A stretch of 64,000 nucleotides of DNA from positions 1 through 64,000 of the forward strand of contig JADNRZ010000053.1 of NCBI GenBank assembly GCA_015501605.1, in the 5' to 3' direction. This DNA is from Panaeolus papilionaceus. Lineage: Eukaryota; Basidiomycota; Agaricomycetes; Agaricales. How positions within the stretch are numbered: position 1 is the first letter of the stretch; each line of letters begins with the position of its first letter. A model generated the notes under the pieces. The model did not search any database. It was not told where the DNA came from and saw only the letters and a list, made by a program, of their open reading frames with translations. The translations under genes were made by a program, and so were the position numbers. Positions 23,083-35,500 of the stretch are shown one piece after another.

Positions 23083-23572
23083 GGGCAACAACTTTTTGTC
23101 TCCCCGAAAATGCCCACCTCCCAGCTTCTGACTACTTGTCGTACTGACTTTGAATGCAGATGCAGCGAGGCATGGCTGATAAGATCGAGTTGTTAAATAT
23201 AGTGACCCTGATCGGTGTGTGAGGGTAAAGTTCGCGTACTGGCTGAAATGATGATTTGGCGACGAAATTAGGCGCCAGTTCGGTTCTACTAAACGCCCAG
23301 ACTTTCAATACGGATTCATTCTTAAACAACGGACAGAATCCACATGACGATGGAAATGACGGAGGAACTTGGGGACACGGAAGCAAAGTGTCATGTTGAG
23401 AATAGCGTGTGAAAGTATAGCGTAAGAATCTAGCCTCGTGTTTGTTTGCTTGCGGTTACTCGCTGTCGTTGGGCTGTCTCTTGGTCGTTGTCCTCGTCGT
23501 CGTCGTCGTTGCTATCATCGTCAAAGGCTCAAAAAGCTTCCTTGCTCTCTTCCTTCCTGCACTTGGCCTATC
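23083..23572. other. Promoter region of the BTB/CAP-Gly gene
   Basis: No separate gene. The frame of the downstream gene is open back to an ATG at 23438, but the ATG at 23573 is preferred because the intervening codons are Arg-rich low complexity. Confidence 0.45.
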
Positions 23573-26500
23573 ATGGCTCAAGTAGCAATAGCGGCACCAC
23601 CACCACCAGGATTACAAGAGGCGACTAAAAACAGTACTCAATCATGGCAAGACCATCTACACACGCTATTCAAACTCGCCAAAGACCGATTTCCAGATGT
23701 TGTTTGGGATGTTGGAGAAGGACCTGATAGTACTGAGGAAGTCTGGGGACATAAAGGTGTGTTTTTTTAAATCATAATTATATTTTATTATATTAATGAA
23801 TTAAATTAAATAGCGATTGTTTATGCTCGTGCACCACCAACATTTCAGTCAAGATATTTCGCACTAAGACAACATAACGCTCTGTACGATGTAGACCAAG
23901 CAGCAGACTCTGCTCTATCTCTCGATCCGAGCACTTATGGCACATCAGAGCCATCCACGGCTACGCTCACTCATCAACCATCAAGCAGCCTTTTGAGGAT
24001 CAATGCACTCAGCAACCCTGCTTTATTCGCCAACGAGCTGGAGTATCTGTATACAGGCAAAGGCTTTGGAGAAGCCTTTGAGTTCCTGTTTGACGCTTCA
24101 GAGGCTAGGGAACATGACCCCTCATCGGACGCTGAGAGTCTGCGCATCGACAAACTTCGCAAAGACCTCGTGTTCATGTGGAGGTCACGTCTATTCTCAG
24201 ACGTGCGCATTGCGCTGACTGATCACTCGTCCTCATCATCGTCTTCAGGCCATGAATCCACCACCGCCATCTTTTCATCCCATCGCTTTATCTTGGTGTC
24301 ACGCTCCCCGTATTTCTATGATGCATTGCTGTCGTGGCCGACAAAACCTCAGCCACCTGGCACTGCGAAAGAGATCCCTATCGTCACTCTTCCATCTCCC
24401 CCTTTTACTCCTGCGTCTCTCCATTTTACCCTTGGATTCCTATATACCGGCACCCTTGTTTTTTCTCATAGGACATACGACCTCTCCACCGCTTTTGGCA
24501 TAATGCGTGCAGCGCTGTTCCTCTCACTTCCATCCCTCCACGACGAAATCCAAGCACGCATCGTTCAAGAGATGTTACACGGCCTCTTCCATGCGTTTAT
24601 TCCGTTTGCGGAATATGAGAGGCTGACAGGAGGGAGGTGGGGCACAGGCGGGTGCAGGTGCAGGCAGTGTGCACGACGCGCCCCAAGAGTCCTCGAATTT
24701 GCCCTAGAAGAAGACGTCAAAAACCCGCACCTTGAGCGTGGCGCGCGTCGGGCACTCGTAGGCCACTTTGGTGAAGGCTGGGCCACGCAGGAGTTTGCGT
24801 CGCTGGCACAAAAGCACCGGGAGAGCGTGTTGAAAGGACTCGGAAAGAGGACGACACCGACGAATGTGTTCCCTATTCTGTTTGCTGCTGAGCATGCATT
24901 GACGAAGTTGGGGAGTGTGATTGATAGTTGGGGGGATGTGAGCAGGGAGATGATCTTTAGTGCGCGGAAGGTGGTGGATGAGGTGTTGACGAGGGAGAGC
25001 GAGAAGTGCTTTGAGAGTGAGGAGTGGATGGAGATTATGAGTGGGGATGGGGTGAGGTTTGAGGATGGAGAGAGGGTGGAGTGGGCAATGGCTGCGGTGT
25101 TGAGAGGTGTGAAGGAGCAGTGGGCGCCGAGTGTTTATCAGGTATGTTTGAGCTTTTTTTCCTTTGTGGTTTGGGTTAGACTGATGAGGTGGCGGTTTGT
25201 AGACGCTGGTTTCGTCTATTTTGTTGAGACCTCATCCGACTGAGGGAAATGCATCTATGCTCTCTGCGACTAGTCATATTCGCGTTCAAGTTGAACAAAC
25301 GAGAGTGGAACTGCTCAAGTGGATAGGAAAACGATGGCTGGAGATTAGGAACGCGAGAGGGTTTGATGCTCTCGATGGCTGGGCTCTCAAGGAAATCAGT
25401 GATGGTGCGCATTTATTCTACATGTTGTTGAAACCGTCTCTAATCCCTCTTGAAATTCAGATATTGAAGTCCCAATTGACGACCTGCTCAGCCCACCTGC
25501 ATACACTAACACACCACACGGGTCATCCACATCCACGCCTCGTCACTCTGGCCACCGGTCCCCTAACTCATCCCCCAATGCTAATAACTCCACCGCCTCC
25601 GCTGGCTCGAAACACCGCAACACGAGGAATTTGCACCAGCATCTGCTCAGGCCGATATCACAACACCCGCATACGAGCAAGGTGGAGCCTGATAGTGATG
25701 CAGGGAGCAGCATGCGCATGAGCGTCCTTAGCAGGAGTGTTCATAGTGCTGTGTCGAGGGCGGATAGGGAGAGTTTGAGGGAGAGTGTTAGGGAGAGAGC
25801 GGCGGAGAGGGAGAGAGAGAGCCAGTTGAGGAGTAGCACGACGTCGGGGGCGGCGGGGTATACTAGTGCTGCGAGTTCGATTAGGAGTGTGGCGAGGAGT
25901 GATAGGACGGTGGGGACGGCGAGGAAGACTTCGGGTGGGACGCCGGGGACGCCGGGGAAGAGCCCTGCGCAGAGTAGGACGGGCAGCCCGTTGTTGGGTG
26001 CGCCGGCGGATATGTCGCCTGCTAAGATGATTGCGAGGGATGTTAGGGCTGGGAAGGGGCTGAGTGCGATTGAGGGTGTGGGGAGGATGAAGGAACGCCC
26101 GGATTCGAAGATGGCGCCTGTGGAGAGTGATTTGGGGATGTATAAGGGTGACGGGGATGATGATATTGGTGAAGAGAGAGGAGAGGGGGATGGGGATGAG
26201 GGAGAGGAGGGCTATGCACAGAGTGAGGCGGGGAGAACGGATGATGCGGAGAGTGTGTATGGTGGTGAAGGAGGAGAGGGGGATGAGATGCAGGAGGGTG
26301 ATGGGGATGGGGATATGGATATGGATCGTCAGTCCAATATGGATTTGGAGGAAGGGGACGAGGATACCAAGTCCTTTGTTTCTTCAGTTTCGAGGAGGAC
26401 GACGAATACAACTAATACGACGAAGACAACGGGTACGGCTAGGTCGACGAGGACGGGAGCTAGTGCGAATACTGGAGGCACGCAGACGCCGTTGAAGAAG

Positions 26501-28579
26501 ACGCTGATTACGAGGGCGAGTTTGGCGAGTGTGCAGTCGAGGGTTAGCACGAAGAGTGGGAGTCCTGGGACTAGTAGGACTCCGTCGAATCCGACGGGCA
26601 CGCTTAATAGGACACCGACCAAGGCTTCAAATGCGTCGATTAGGACGACTGGGACGGCGAGGAGTCGTGTGGGGAGTGCTGCGGGTGGGACGCCGTCTAG
26701 ATCGCCGAATGCCAATGCGGCTGGGAATAACCAACCGAGTCGACCTGTGTCGAGGGGTAGTACGAGGTCCAGGCTTACTATTTCGACAACGGGAGGGGGC
26801 ACGAATAGAGCATCGACGCTTTCGACATCCACACGCCCTACGTCTTCCATCTCTACGCTTTCAACATTGAGCGCTACGACGGATAGTGGTATGACGTATC
26901 GGACTGCGAGCACAGGAGGAGGGGTTACGCCGCTCTCGCCAAATGCGAGCGTTGTGTTGAGTCCTGGGGGTATCCGGTCGAGGACAACGAGTGTGACTAG
27001 TAATGTGTCGGTGAGAACGGCTGGAGCTAGTCCTGTGCGAAGTCGGTCTGGGACAGGGGCGGGTGGGGCGACGGGTGCGCCGGGTGAGAGGAAACGCACG
27101 ATTTCTGGGGCGAGTGTGTCGAGTGTTGCGAGCACGACGGGTAGCGTTAGGTCGACGACGAGCCCGAGTGTGAGGAAGAGGGTTGGGAGAGCGCCGCCGC
27201 CTGTGCCTGTTGTGGACCCTGCCAAGTTGAGTCCTGCGACGGCTGTGACGGGCAGGATATCGAGGAGCGTGAGCAGCCAGAGTGTGACGTCGAGGAAGGG
27301 CGCTGCTGCTGCGGGTGCTACACCGGTGAAGAGGAGTGCGAGTGAAAAGGATGGGGGCAAGAAGGTGGCCGCGGCTGCGGTGGTTGGGTTGGGTGGAAAG
27401 AAGGATAAGCCGGTTTTGGAGGGTGCGAAGGAGGAGGTTGAGAAGGAGAAGGAGGAGGATGCGGAGGACGTTAATAAGGACGTTGAGGTGGAACAAGAGG
27501 CGAAGAGGGATGAGGAGAGGGGTGATGATGAGGACATGGTTGTTGATGATCCTGATAAGACGATGACGATGCCTGTCGTTATTTCGCCTCCTCAGGATAA
27601 TCGCGCTACGTTGGAGCCACCGAAGGAAGATGTGTTGCCCAACACGTCTAGCACGCTCACTATTCGACCCACAAGGAGGACGCATTCGGATGTTTCCAGT
27701 ATTTCTTCTGGATCCTCGGTTTCGTCTCGTACCCCCACGCCCAGTGTCATCGCTCCCTCCACCTCGAACGAGCACAAGAAGTCTGATAGCTCAGCGTCGA
27801 CTACTAGTGTTGCGACTGTCAAGAGGAAAGGTTCCAACGAGACTATCCGAACTATCAAGTCGGGCCCTCAGAGTCCGCCAACAGGCGACGAGACGATCAG
27901 ATTGCCAACCAGCCTTCCACTTCCTCCTATCCCTATTTCCGCTCCATCTTCACCAACTCCACCATCCGCTCAGCCTATCTTGACCGCTTCTCCTGGCCCC
28001 GCTCAACCATCCTCTCACTCCATCGCGCAAGTCCTCGCCGACGACACGCCACCTGGCGCTACTCTCGAGATCGGTATTCCATGCATCATCTCTCTCAAAC
28101 GCAAGCGCTTCAAGGCGTACGCGCGCTACATTGGCGAAGTCATCGGTGAGGATGGGCCTTGGGTCGGTGTCGAGGTGCCTATGCCATTGGGAGACAATCA
28201 TTCCAGCTTGTCGTTGGCGCTTGGAGGCGAAGAGAGGATTTCGGACGAGAGGCAGTGGAACGATGGGACGTGGGGTGGGATTCGATACTTCGAAATCGGG
28301 GGTATGGGGTCCGAGTATGATTTCGGCGGCAACTCTGTTGAGGAGAGGGCGGCGAGGAGGAGGAGGGTGGATGGCGGGAGCGGGTCGTCGACTTGGATGA
28401 TGGGGAAGGGTATGGGGAAGAGGGAGGGCGATGCGCTGAGCATTGCGAGTGAGCGCATGAAGAGGATGAGGAGTGCGAGTCCGGCGGTTAGTGATATGTC
28501 GGGCACAGAGACAAGGGGTCTGTTTGTGAGACCGCAACATGTGCTGTACGTTGTTGACGCTGTTGGCGCGGATCTGTGA
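23573..28579 (+). CDS. Large protein with BTB/POZ domain and C-terminal CAP-Gly domain
   Basis: Exons 23573-23756, 23814-25141, 25203-25404 and 25461-28579 splice in phases 1, 0, 1 to 1610 residues. A BTB/POZ fold starts near residue 186: SRLFSDVRIAL, then SSHRFILVSRSPYFYDALL, ending in LGFLYTGTLVF. A conserved helical region follows to about residue 570, with a Cys cluster CRCRQCARR. Residues about 600-1400 are a low-complexity Ser/Thr/Arg/Gly segment, as in microtubule-binding linkers. A CAP-Gly-like domain lies at about 1438-1520: IGEVIGEDGPWVGVEV and WNDGTWGGIRYFEI, with WNDG in place of the usual GKNDG. CAP-Gly domains bind tubulin or EB1 C-terminal tails; BTB domains dimerise or bind cullin-3. 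A role at microtubules is inferred from domains only. Codon use shifts to GAG/GTG/ACG in the linker. Confidence 0.85.
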
Positions 28580-29932
28580 TATCCCTTTTCTCTGCTCCCT
28601 TTTTCTTGTTCTTGGCTTTTGGTGGTAGTACTATTTGCTGTTGACTTTGCTCGGTCTCGTTAGCTTGTTTGAATTTTTGTTCTGGTTTTACATGATGAAT
28701 TTTTCCGCTTCTCTTTGTTCTCGCTTGCTATTCTCTTACCCCTGCACATGTCCTTTTCTTTTGTTTCTTTTTTCAATACCTCATATGATAGGATACATCA
28801 ATAGACCATTTGATTGTGTTGTTTTTTTACTAGTACCCAACTACTACTTCCTCTCTTTACACTTACAGCCTCATATATACACTGCTATATTCACACACAC
28901 ACTCCTTAGCTTTAGCTTCTAATTTTACATTTTCTTAACCAGCAGTTGCACCTAAAACTGGCCTTACTCAAGCTCTGCTTCCCTTTGTAGATTTCTCAAC
29001 ATGTACAGTATGTCAAATGATGTACACATGATGGGATTGTTTTTACCATTTCACTGTTTTGAGGCCAATCATTTGAAGTATATAAATATATTGGGCCAGT
29101 TAGTTAGCCATATATCACAGCTTTCCAAGGATATCTTTGACTTGCACTGAAGTTTCCCTCCTTTGCCATGGCATAAGGTAGACATTAACCAAGTGTATTT
29201 TAAAAATGTCTCTATGGAATTAGCTGGCTTGTATTGAGTTGGGTGAGAAGCACATGAAGTGCACCCTCCCAACTTGGTTGATTCTCTCTCTTGGGAGGCC
29301 AAAACAAGTTGTCAGAAAAATGGTGATTTGCAGATATGTGCATGCAAAGCTGATCGAATTATATTGGGTTACCAGCTTGCACAGAGGGACAGATAACTTG
29401 TTGATACTGTACATAATCAGGTACCTGGCCAGCTAAGCTGAAAATGAGTATTATACAGCTTCAGCACAACATTTTGTTAATTTTTTTTTGTAGAGTGTTC
29501 TCTAGCATATAATGTATATGTCTTTTAAATTATATATTTTTTGGAGCATTGTGAGAGGCTCCACAAATATTTTGCTTCAAGGACCTCAAAATCTGACCAA
29601 ACTGGGAACCTGGCCACCTTGTGGGAATCAACATTGATGTCGCATCAAAACCGGGCCACCAACCTTCATCTTAATGATATAACCTGATTTTTCATGCACA
29701 CATCAAGTTTTACTGCAACATTTCAATTGATATGTGTATTTGCTACAAGCATATACTATGTGTGTATAAACCCAGTATACATGTTAATTTAGTGCTATTT
29801 ATTGCCCTTGTGGGGTGTTTTTGGGGTGTTTTTGGACATGGATGCTGCAATCTGAGTGCTTCTATGACCTGTTGGAGCAGGGCCTGTCTCTGCTACAGTG
29901 CTGAACTTCTCAGTCCCCCTGGAGTACCATAG
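28580..29932. other. 3' flank of BTB/CAP-Gly gene, then AT-rich repeat-derived DNA
   Basis: The first 300 bp are T-rich, as expected of a 3' UTR. The rest is AT-rich with no open frame of note. It marks the switch to the transposon-rich part of the window. Confidence 0.4.
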
Positions 29933-30305
29933 GGACTCCCTAGGGACTTTTTACATATATTACCTAAATTTGATGTTTTGATAGGTTTCAGACAAATCCA
30001 TATACAGACTCCCTAGGAACTCTGATGGACTCCATCAGGACTCCACAGGGACTGCAGGAAAATTGGATAATGCAAATGCAGATGACTCTGATGTAGATAA
30101 TAATTAGTCATTACAATATATGGACAATTGTACTCACAGTATTTCCCATAATCGCCTTGTATTACTGCTGGAGTTCCAGGGAGTTCCTAGGGAGTCTGCA
30201 TGGAGTCTGTAGGGAGTCCCTAGGGACTCTGTATATATGAATTTGTCTGAAACCTATCAAAACATCAAATTTAGGTAATATATGTAAAAAGTCCCTAGGG
30301 AGTCC
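29933..30305. mobile_element. 373-bp fold-back element built of AGTCCCTAGGGACTCC motifs
   Basis: The first 95 bp (GGACTCCCTAGGGACTTTTTAC onward, through GATAGGTTTCAGACAAAT) recur almost exactly as the reverse complement ending at 30305. The palindromic motif AGTCCCTAGGGACT is repeated inside each arm with variants. No protein is coded. Similar CCCTAGGGA motifs recur nearby (30306-30345, 53140). Confidence 0.75.
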
Positions 30306-30696
30306 AGAGAGTCCTTAGGGACTCCCTTGGGACTCAAGTGACTCCAGCACATATATTACAAATTTCTCATAATACAAGGTAATTTTGCCTTGTTTTTTTG
30401 TTTGTTTGCACTGTCCTTGTATGCTGGTGTTGTAGTTGAGGGTGTCCACAGTTGTGTTAGGTGGCAATGCTGTGTTTTTTGGCAGGGAGTCCATACAGAG
30501 TCCATACAGTACTCAGGGGGGACTGACAAGTACTCATACAGTGTTGTTTGAGAAAACATCAGGGATAGTATGGGTAAAGGATGATGATGACGCCACAGGT
30601 GGTTGAGTAAGTGCAGCTGGACCAGGAGAAAAGTACACAGATTCAATTACAAAGTGCACAATGCCTTGCACAGGTTGGTGACAAGCGGGTGTTATG
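30306..30696. other. Repeat-derived spacer
   Basis: Holds more GGGACTC motifs and a run of GAGTCCATACAG direct repeats at about 30487-30510. No gene is seen. Confidence 0.4.
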
Positions 30697-31100
30697 TGTA
30701 AGGGCACCTCAGACACACACAAGTCCTGGGGGAGATCCAAAGATATCAGCTCTACATAAATACAGGAAGTATACTCACCTGGGGGAGATCCAAAGAGAAA
30801 GAGGTAAAGGATCAAACCCAGGTGGAACAGCTATTTAAGTGATGAGCTGGCATTGGCATCAGCCTTGATGCCAAACAATGCCTTTGGGAATAAACAAAGG
30901 GAAACACAAAGGAATGACTATGAAACAGTGGCAACAACTAAATAATGAATGAGTGGCAACTAAAGGAGAGTGTAATATAATATATATGAGTCCATGGTAT
31001 GTTCAGATAATGAAATAGAGCAAAGGGAAATAGGGGAAAGGAGAGACAAGAGAGACAAAGATAAGGAAAGGAATAGGAGGTAGTAGGAGATCCTCTGACA
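30697..31100 (-). repeat. Solo LTR of gypsy family 1, minus orientation, diverged
   Basis: The reverse complement runs from TGTCAGAGGATCTCCT to GGTGCCCTTACA. It aligns end to end with the 406-bp LTRs of the element at 32035 (404 bp here, with scattered differences, more than between the two LTRs there). No internal element sequence lies on either side, and flanking 5-mers (TTATG, GCCAG) do not match. It is therefore an old solo LTR or a product of recombination between copies. Confidence 0.85.
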
Positions 31101-31373
31101 GCCAGTTAGTGAGAGTAGGTCTGGCCTTAATAAATCTAAAAAGAATCAGGGCAATATGTTGTGTTTTTGTTGTACAATGTCGAAGGCAGTTGGGTGTATA
31201 TACTGCAAGAAGCACAAATGGTATGATTCTGTGGCTGTGCAGTTTGATTATCAGCCATCCAAATATGTTGTTTTGGCAGGGGGGAAGCTCAAATTGGATA
31301 ATTCCTTCCTCCCAGATTTTTTTTGAACAAATCAAAGTATATACAATATGATATATGATATAATAAAGTGTAT
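31101..31373. other. Spacer, no gene seen
   Basis: AT-rich sequence between the solo LTR and the first recognisable transposase codons. The 5' terminus of the Tc1-like element should lie here but could not be placed. Confidence 0.35.
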
Positions 31374-31778
31374 TTAGCTTATATATTTTGTGAACAGTGT
31401 AATTTTCAAAGAGACATTGGGTTGTTTCAACAAATGGCTTGTCACAGGCTGTGACACAACCTCAGCCATCATAGGGAATTGTGCAACTCCACTGATAGAC
31501 ATGTGAAACATCACCTGGAGTAGGCAAGTAATCACAGACATTGGTCTGTTGAAAACTGGGGTCAAGTAATTTTTTCAGATGAATCCAAATTCAACTTGGT
31601 TTCATCTGATAGTCTGCAGTATTGTTAGAGGAGGCCTGGGGAAGCATTGGATCCACAATTTGTCAAGAAAACAGTGAAGCATGGAGGTGGGAGTGTGATG
31701 GTTTGGGGATGTATCACAGCATCAGGTGTTGGTTGCATTTCTTGGATTGATGGAATCATGGATTCTATCCAGTACACT
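31374..31778 (+). pseudogene. Tc1-like transposase, 5' fragment
   Basis: Decayed coding sequence reads FSDESKFNL (first catalytic Asp of the DDE triad), followed by KHGGGSVMVWGCITASGVG and GIMDSIQYT, all hallmarks of Tc1/mariner transposase. A stop interrupts it near 31625. The reading breaks at 31778, where a CACTG-ended element is inserted, and resumes at 39483. Confidence 0.8.
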
Positions 31779-32034
31779 CACTGTGAGCCCAATTCAGGGG
31801 GTATTAACCCCTTTGAATTGTACAGGGGAGAAAACCCCTACTGGGAGGAGGTAAAAAGAGGAGTTTTTGAGGGGGTTTGGTCATACCCCCAATTCAGGGA
31901 GTGAAAACTCCTCTGGCGAAAAGGGGTTTTTTACTCATGATCAACATCCCCTCTGAGGTGCAGTATTTGCATTTAGGGTTTTGTCAAACCCCCTTTCAAA
32001 GGGGTTTTTTTTACAGGTGATCAATACCCCCTCT

Positions 32035-32440
32035 TGTCAGGGGATCTCCTGCTACCTCCTATTGTTTTCCTTATTATTGTCTCTCTGTCTCTCTCTCCCC
32101 CTATTTCCCTTTCTCTATTTCATTATCTGGACATACCATGGACTCATATATATTATATTACACTCTCCTTTAGTTGCCACTCATTCATTATTTAGTTGTT
32201 GCCACTGTTTCATAGTCATTCCTTTGTGTTTCCTTTTGTTTATTCCCAAAGGCATTGTTTGGCATCAAGGCTGATGCCAATGCCAGCTCATCACTTAAAT
32301 AGCTGTTCCACCTGGGTTTGATCCTTTACCTCTTTCTCTTTGGATCTCCCCCAGGTGAGTATACTTCCTGTATTTATGTAGAGCTGATATATATCTTTGG
32401 ATCTCCCCCAGGACTTGTGTGTGTCTGAGGTGCCCTTACA
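32035..32440 (+). repeat. 5' LTR of gypsy family 1
   Basis: Starts TGTCAGGGGATCTCC and ends GGTGCCCTTACA. I found no difference from 37889-38294 on reading. Confidence 0.93.
32295..32337 (+). promoter_or_regulatory. Predicted TATA box and transcript start of gypsy family 1
   Basis: TTAAATA at 32295-32301 is 33 bp upstream of ACCTCTTTCT at 32328-32337. That decamer is the exact complement of the primer-binding site at 32443-32452, so the transcript is inferred to start at 32328. Confidence 0.6.
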
Positions 32441-32442
32441 GT

Positions 32443-32452
32443 AGAAAGAGGT
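32443..32452 (+). other. Primer-binding site (self-priming type)
   Basis: AGAAAGAGGT lies 2 bp after the 5' LTR and pairs over 10 bp with the LTR segment 32328-32337. No tRNA 3'-end complement (TGG start) is present at this place. In Tf1 the first 11 nt of the transcript prime reverse transcription in the same way. Confidence 0.6.
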
Positions 32453-32570
32453 CACCTTGGAGACTGAGACTGCATACAGTCTGTTACATCCTCTGTTCTG
32501 CTTCTTCTGTTCAGCTGCATTATAGACTCTGTGCTTTCTCCCTCTCCTCTCTTCTCCCTGTCTGGCAACC

Positions 32571-35500
32571 ATGGATCTCCATACTTCACCACCTCCAGCT
32601 GCTTCTGTCCCTCTGTCTCAGTTGCCTTCCCTGGAAGACCAGGTATCCTCCATGCTTGCTCAGCAGGAATCCCAACAGGTAGCTATCTCCCACTTGAGGT
32701 CTTCTGTTCTCTCCTTGCTTCATTATTTTTCTTCCACTTTCAATCCCTCTTCCCTTTCTCTTTCTTCTTCCCCTTCTTCTTCTCCCTCCCTTGTTTCTTC
32801 TACTTTTCCCCCACTCCCTTCCCACTCTGTTGGACAGCTGACAGATGGGATACTACACTCTTTAAACCATGGAACTGTAGATAGAAACTTTTCTCCCCCT
32901 TCTTCTTTTCCTTTACCTAGTGTAAACATGGAACAATCTTCACCTTCTCCTCACCCTCTTTCTTCTTCTTCTCATTTTATTAGTGTACCAATGGAACATT
33001 CTTCTTCTTCTTCTCTTTCTTCTAGTAGTAGTCTTCCTCTTCCCCCCACTTCTATTCGGTCATCCAATAGAGTGGATCCTCCCCTCCCCACTGTTTCTTC
33101 TGGTTGCCCCAGTGGAATAGTGTCTTCCCCTCTCCTCACTGTCTCTTCTGGTTATCCTAGTGGAGTAGTGCATCCCTCTGCCCCTTCTTCTCATCGTCTT
33201 GGGACTCCTTTGATGATTGCAGAAAAGGTTAGGCCAGCTCCCCCTCCCCGGTATGATGGTGATCGTTTCAAGGGCAAAGCCTTCTACAACTCTCTCATGG
33301 GATACTTCAGACTTCGTCCAGATCTCTTTCCTGATGAGTCTACCATGATTAGTTGGGCCCTCATGTTCATGTCTGCTGGTCGAGCTGCTCTATGGTCCTG
33401 CAGGATCTTTGAGCTCATTGAGGAAGGTTCCTCTCCTTACGCAACTTGGGACCACTTTGCTGAAGACTTTCGCAAAGAGTTCTTCCCCTTGCGTGAGCAG
33501 GAAACTGCTGCCCTCATCTTGGAAGGTACCTCCTACTTCCAAGGAGATCGTTCTGTTGACGATTATGTCGACTCCTTCCGTGACCTTGTTGCTGAAGCTG
33601 GCTACTCTGACCCCTCCTACATCGTGGTCAAGTTTCGCCGTGGCCTCCACCCCTCCATCACTGATCATCTCAGTAAGCGGGTAGCTTCACATCCAGCTCA
33701 TAACGATCCCTCTGGCTGGTATGAATTGGCCCGCCTTGTTGCTCTCAACTTGGCTGCTAATGACACCTTCCATCCGCAGCCTCCTTCTCCTCCTGTGCCT
33801 AGCCCACCCTCTTCTCTTCCTCCTTCCTTCTCACATTTCCTTGACCCCTCCCCTGGTCCTTTGTCTATTTGCACCACTCATGCCCCCTTACGAAAGCCTG
33901 TGACAAGTGAAGTCTCTGTGCAAACGCCCGCACAAGCTCCACCTCTACCTTGTCCTAAAGTCGTTCTCGACTCTCGTAATCGGTATGCCCCTCTGGTTGA
34001 TGAGACTCCGCCTCTCCCAGATGAAGACAAGGTTCCCTCCTCTCCATCCTCCCTCCATGATCCTTCTGCCCTGCCCCGCCTGCCTCGTCGCTCCAAATGG
34101 GAATGTCGTCGCCTTCCATCCTCGTGCACCATCTCTTCTCTTGCACCTGGACCTAGCTCCCTTCACCTGAAGGTTGAGATAGAGACTACCGACTCCCATG
34201 AGGCTCGATCCGTTAAGGCCTTGCTTGACACTGGTGCTACTGGTCTGTTCATCGATCGAGAGTACGTCAAGTCCAACCGAATTGCCACCAGGAAGCTCAG
34301 CCGCCCCATCCCTGTTCGTAACGTGGATGGAACGCTCAATGAGTCTGGTTCAATTACTGAGGTGGTTGACTTGATCCTCCGGTACAACGGCCACACAGAA
34401 CGCGCACTCTTCTGTGTCACTGGCTTAGGGAAGCAGAAGCTGATCATTGGATACACTTGGTTCAGGGATCACAATCCTGAAGTCAATTGGGAAACTGGAG
34501 AAGTCAAGATGTCTCGTTGCAAGCCTAGCAGTCGATGCTTTGGTTGCAAGAAGGAACTCAATGAGGAAAAGAAGGCTGCTCGTAAGGAAGAAGCCAAGGT
34601 GAATGCCTGCCGCTCTGGTCCTGCCCCCTCTCTCACCCCTGAAGAGTCTTCCCCTGAAGATTCTGATGATCTCGAGTCCTCTGATCTGCCATTTGATCTT
34701 GAGGAAGGTGATCGTGTCTGGGTCTCTGGCTTACTCCCTGAGGAAGCTGAAGAGCATATCAACGCTACTTCAACCATCAGTCAACGCCTGGCTGAAGGTT
34801 TCTTGCGTAACTCTGCTCCTCAACCAGAACAGACCACTCTCCCTTCCTCGCCTCACGGTCCAGTCCCTGACTATCAGAGTCTTTTCCATCGTGTCTTCTC
34901 TGAAGCTGAGTTTCTTAAGCTTCCTGAGAGAAGGCCTTGGGATCATGCGATTGAGCTCATTCCAGGAGCTCAACCCAAGGGATGCAAGGTTTACCCATTA
35001 AACCCTGCAGAACGTGAAGAGGCTGAGCGCTTCCTTGCTGAGAACGAGGCTCAGGGAAAGATTCGCCGCTCCAAGTCCCCCATGGCATCACCAGTCTTCT
35101 TTGTGAAGAAAAAGGATGGCTCCCTTCGTCTGGTCCAGGACTATCGCATGCTCAATGATATGACTGTGAAGAACAAGTACCCTCTCCCTCTCATCTCTGA
35201 CCTTATCAACCAACTTCGTGGTGCGCGCTACTTCACCAAGCTTGACATTCGTTGGGGTTTCAACAATGTCCGCATCAAAGAAGGAGATGAGTGGAAGGCT
35301 GCTTTTCGCACTCACAGAGGTCTCTTCGAACCTCTTGTCATGTTCTTTGGTCTCACCAACAGTCCTGCCACCTTCCAAACCATGATGAACGAGATCTTCC
35401 AAGACATGATCTCTGAAGGTGTGGTTGTGGTATACCTGGATGACATCCTGATCTTCACCAAGGATATTCCTGAGCATCGAGAGGTCACTCATAGGGTCCT

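Noticed and set aside
25631..26495. Several plus and minus frames inside the BTB/CAP-Gly gene
   Set aside because: Shadows of the same low-complexity coding sequence.
26329..27537. 402-codon minus-strand open frame
   Set aside because: It lies antisense to the Ser/Thr/Arg-rich linker of the BTB/CAP-Gly gene. Repetitive codons on the plus strand keep the opposite frame free of stops. No domain or splice support.
32586..34199. Minus-strand frames opposite gag-pol of family 1
   Set aside because: Shadows caused by Ser/Pro-rich gag codons; no motif.
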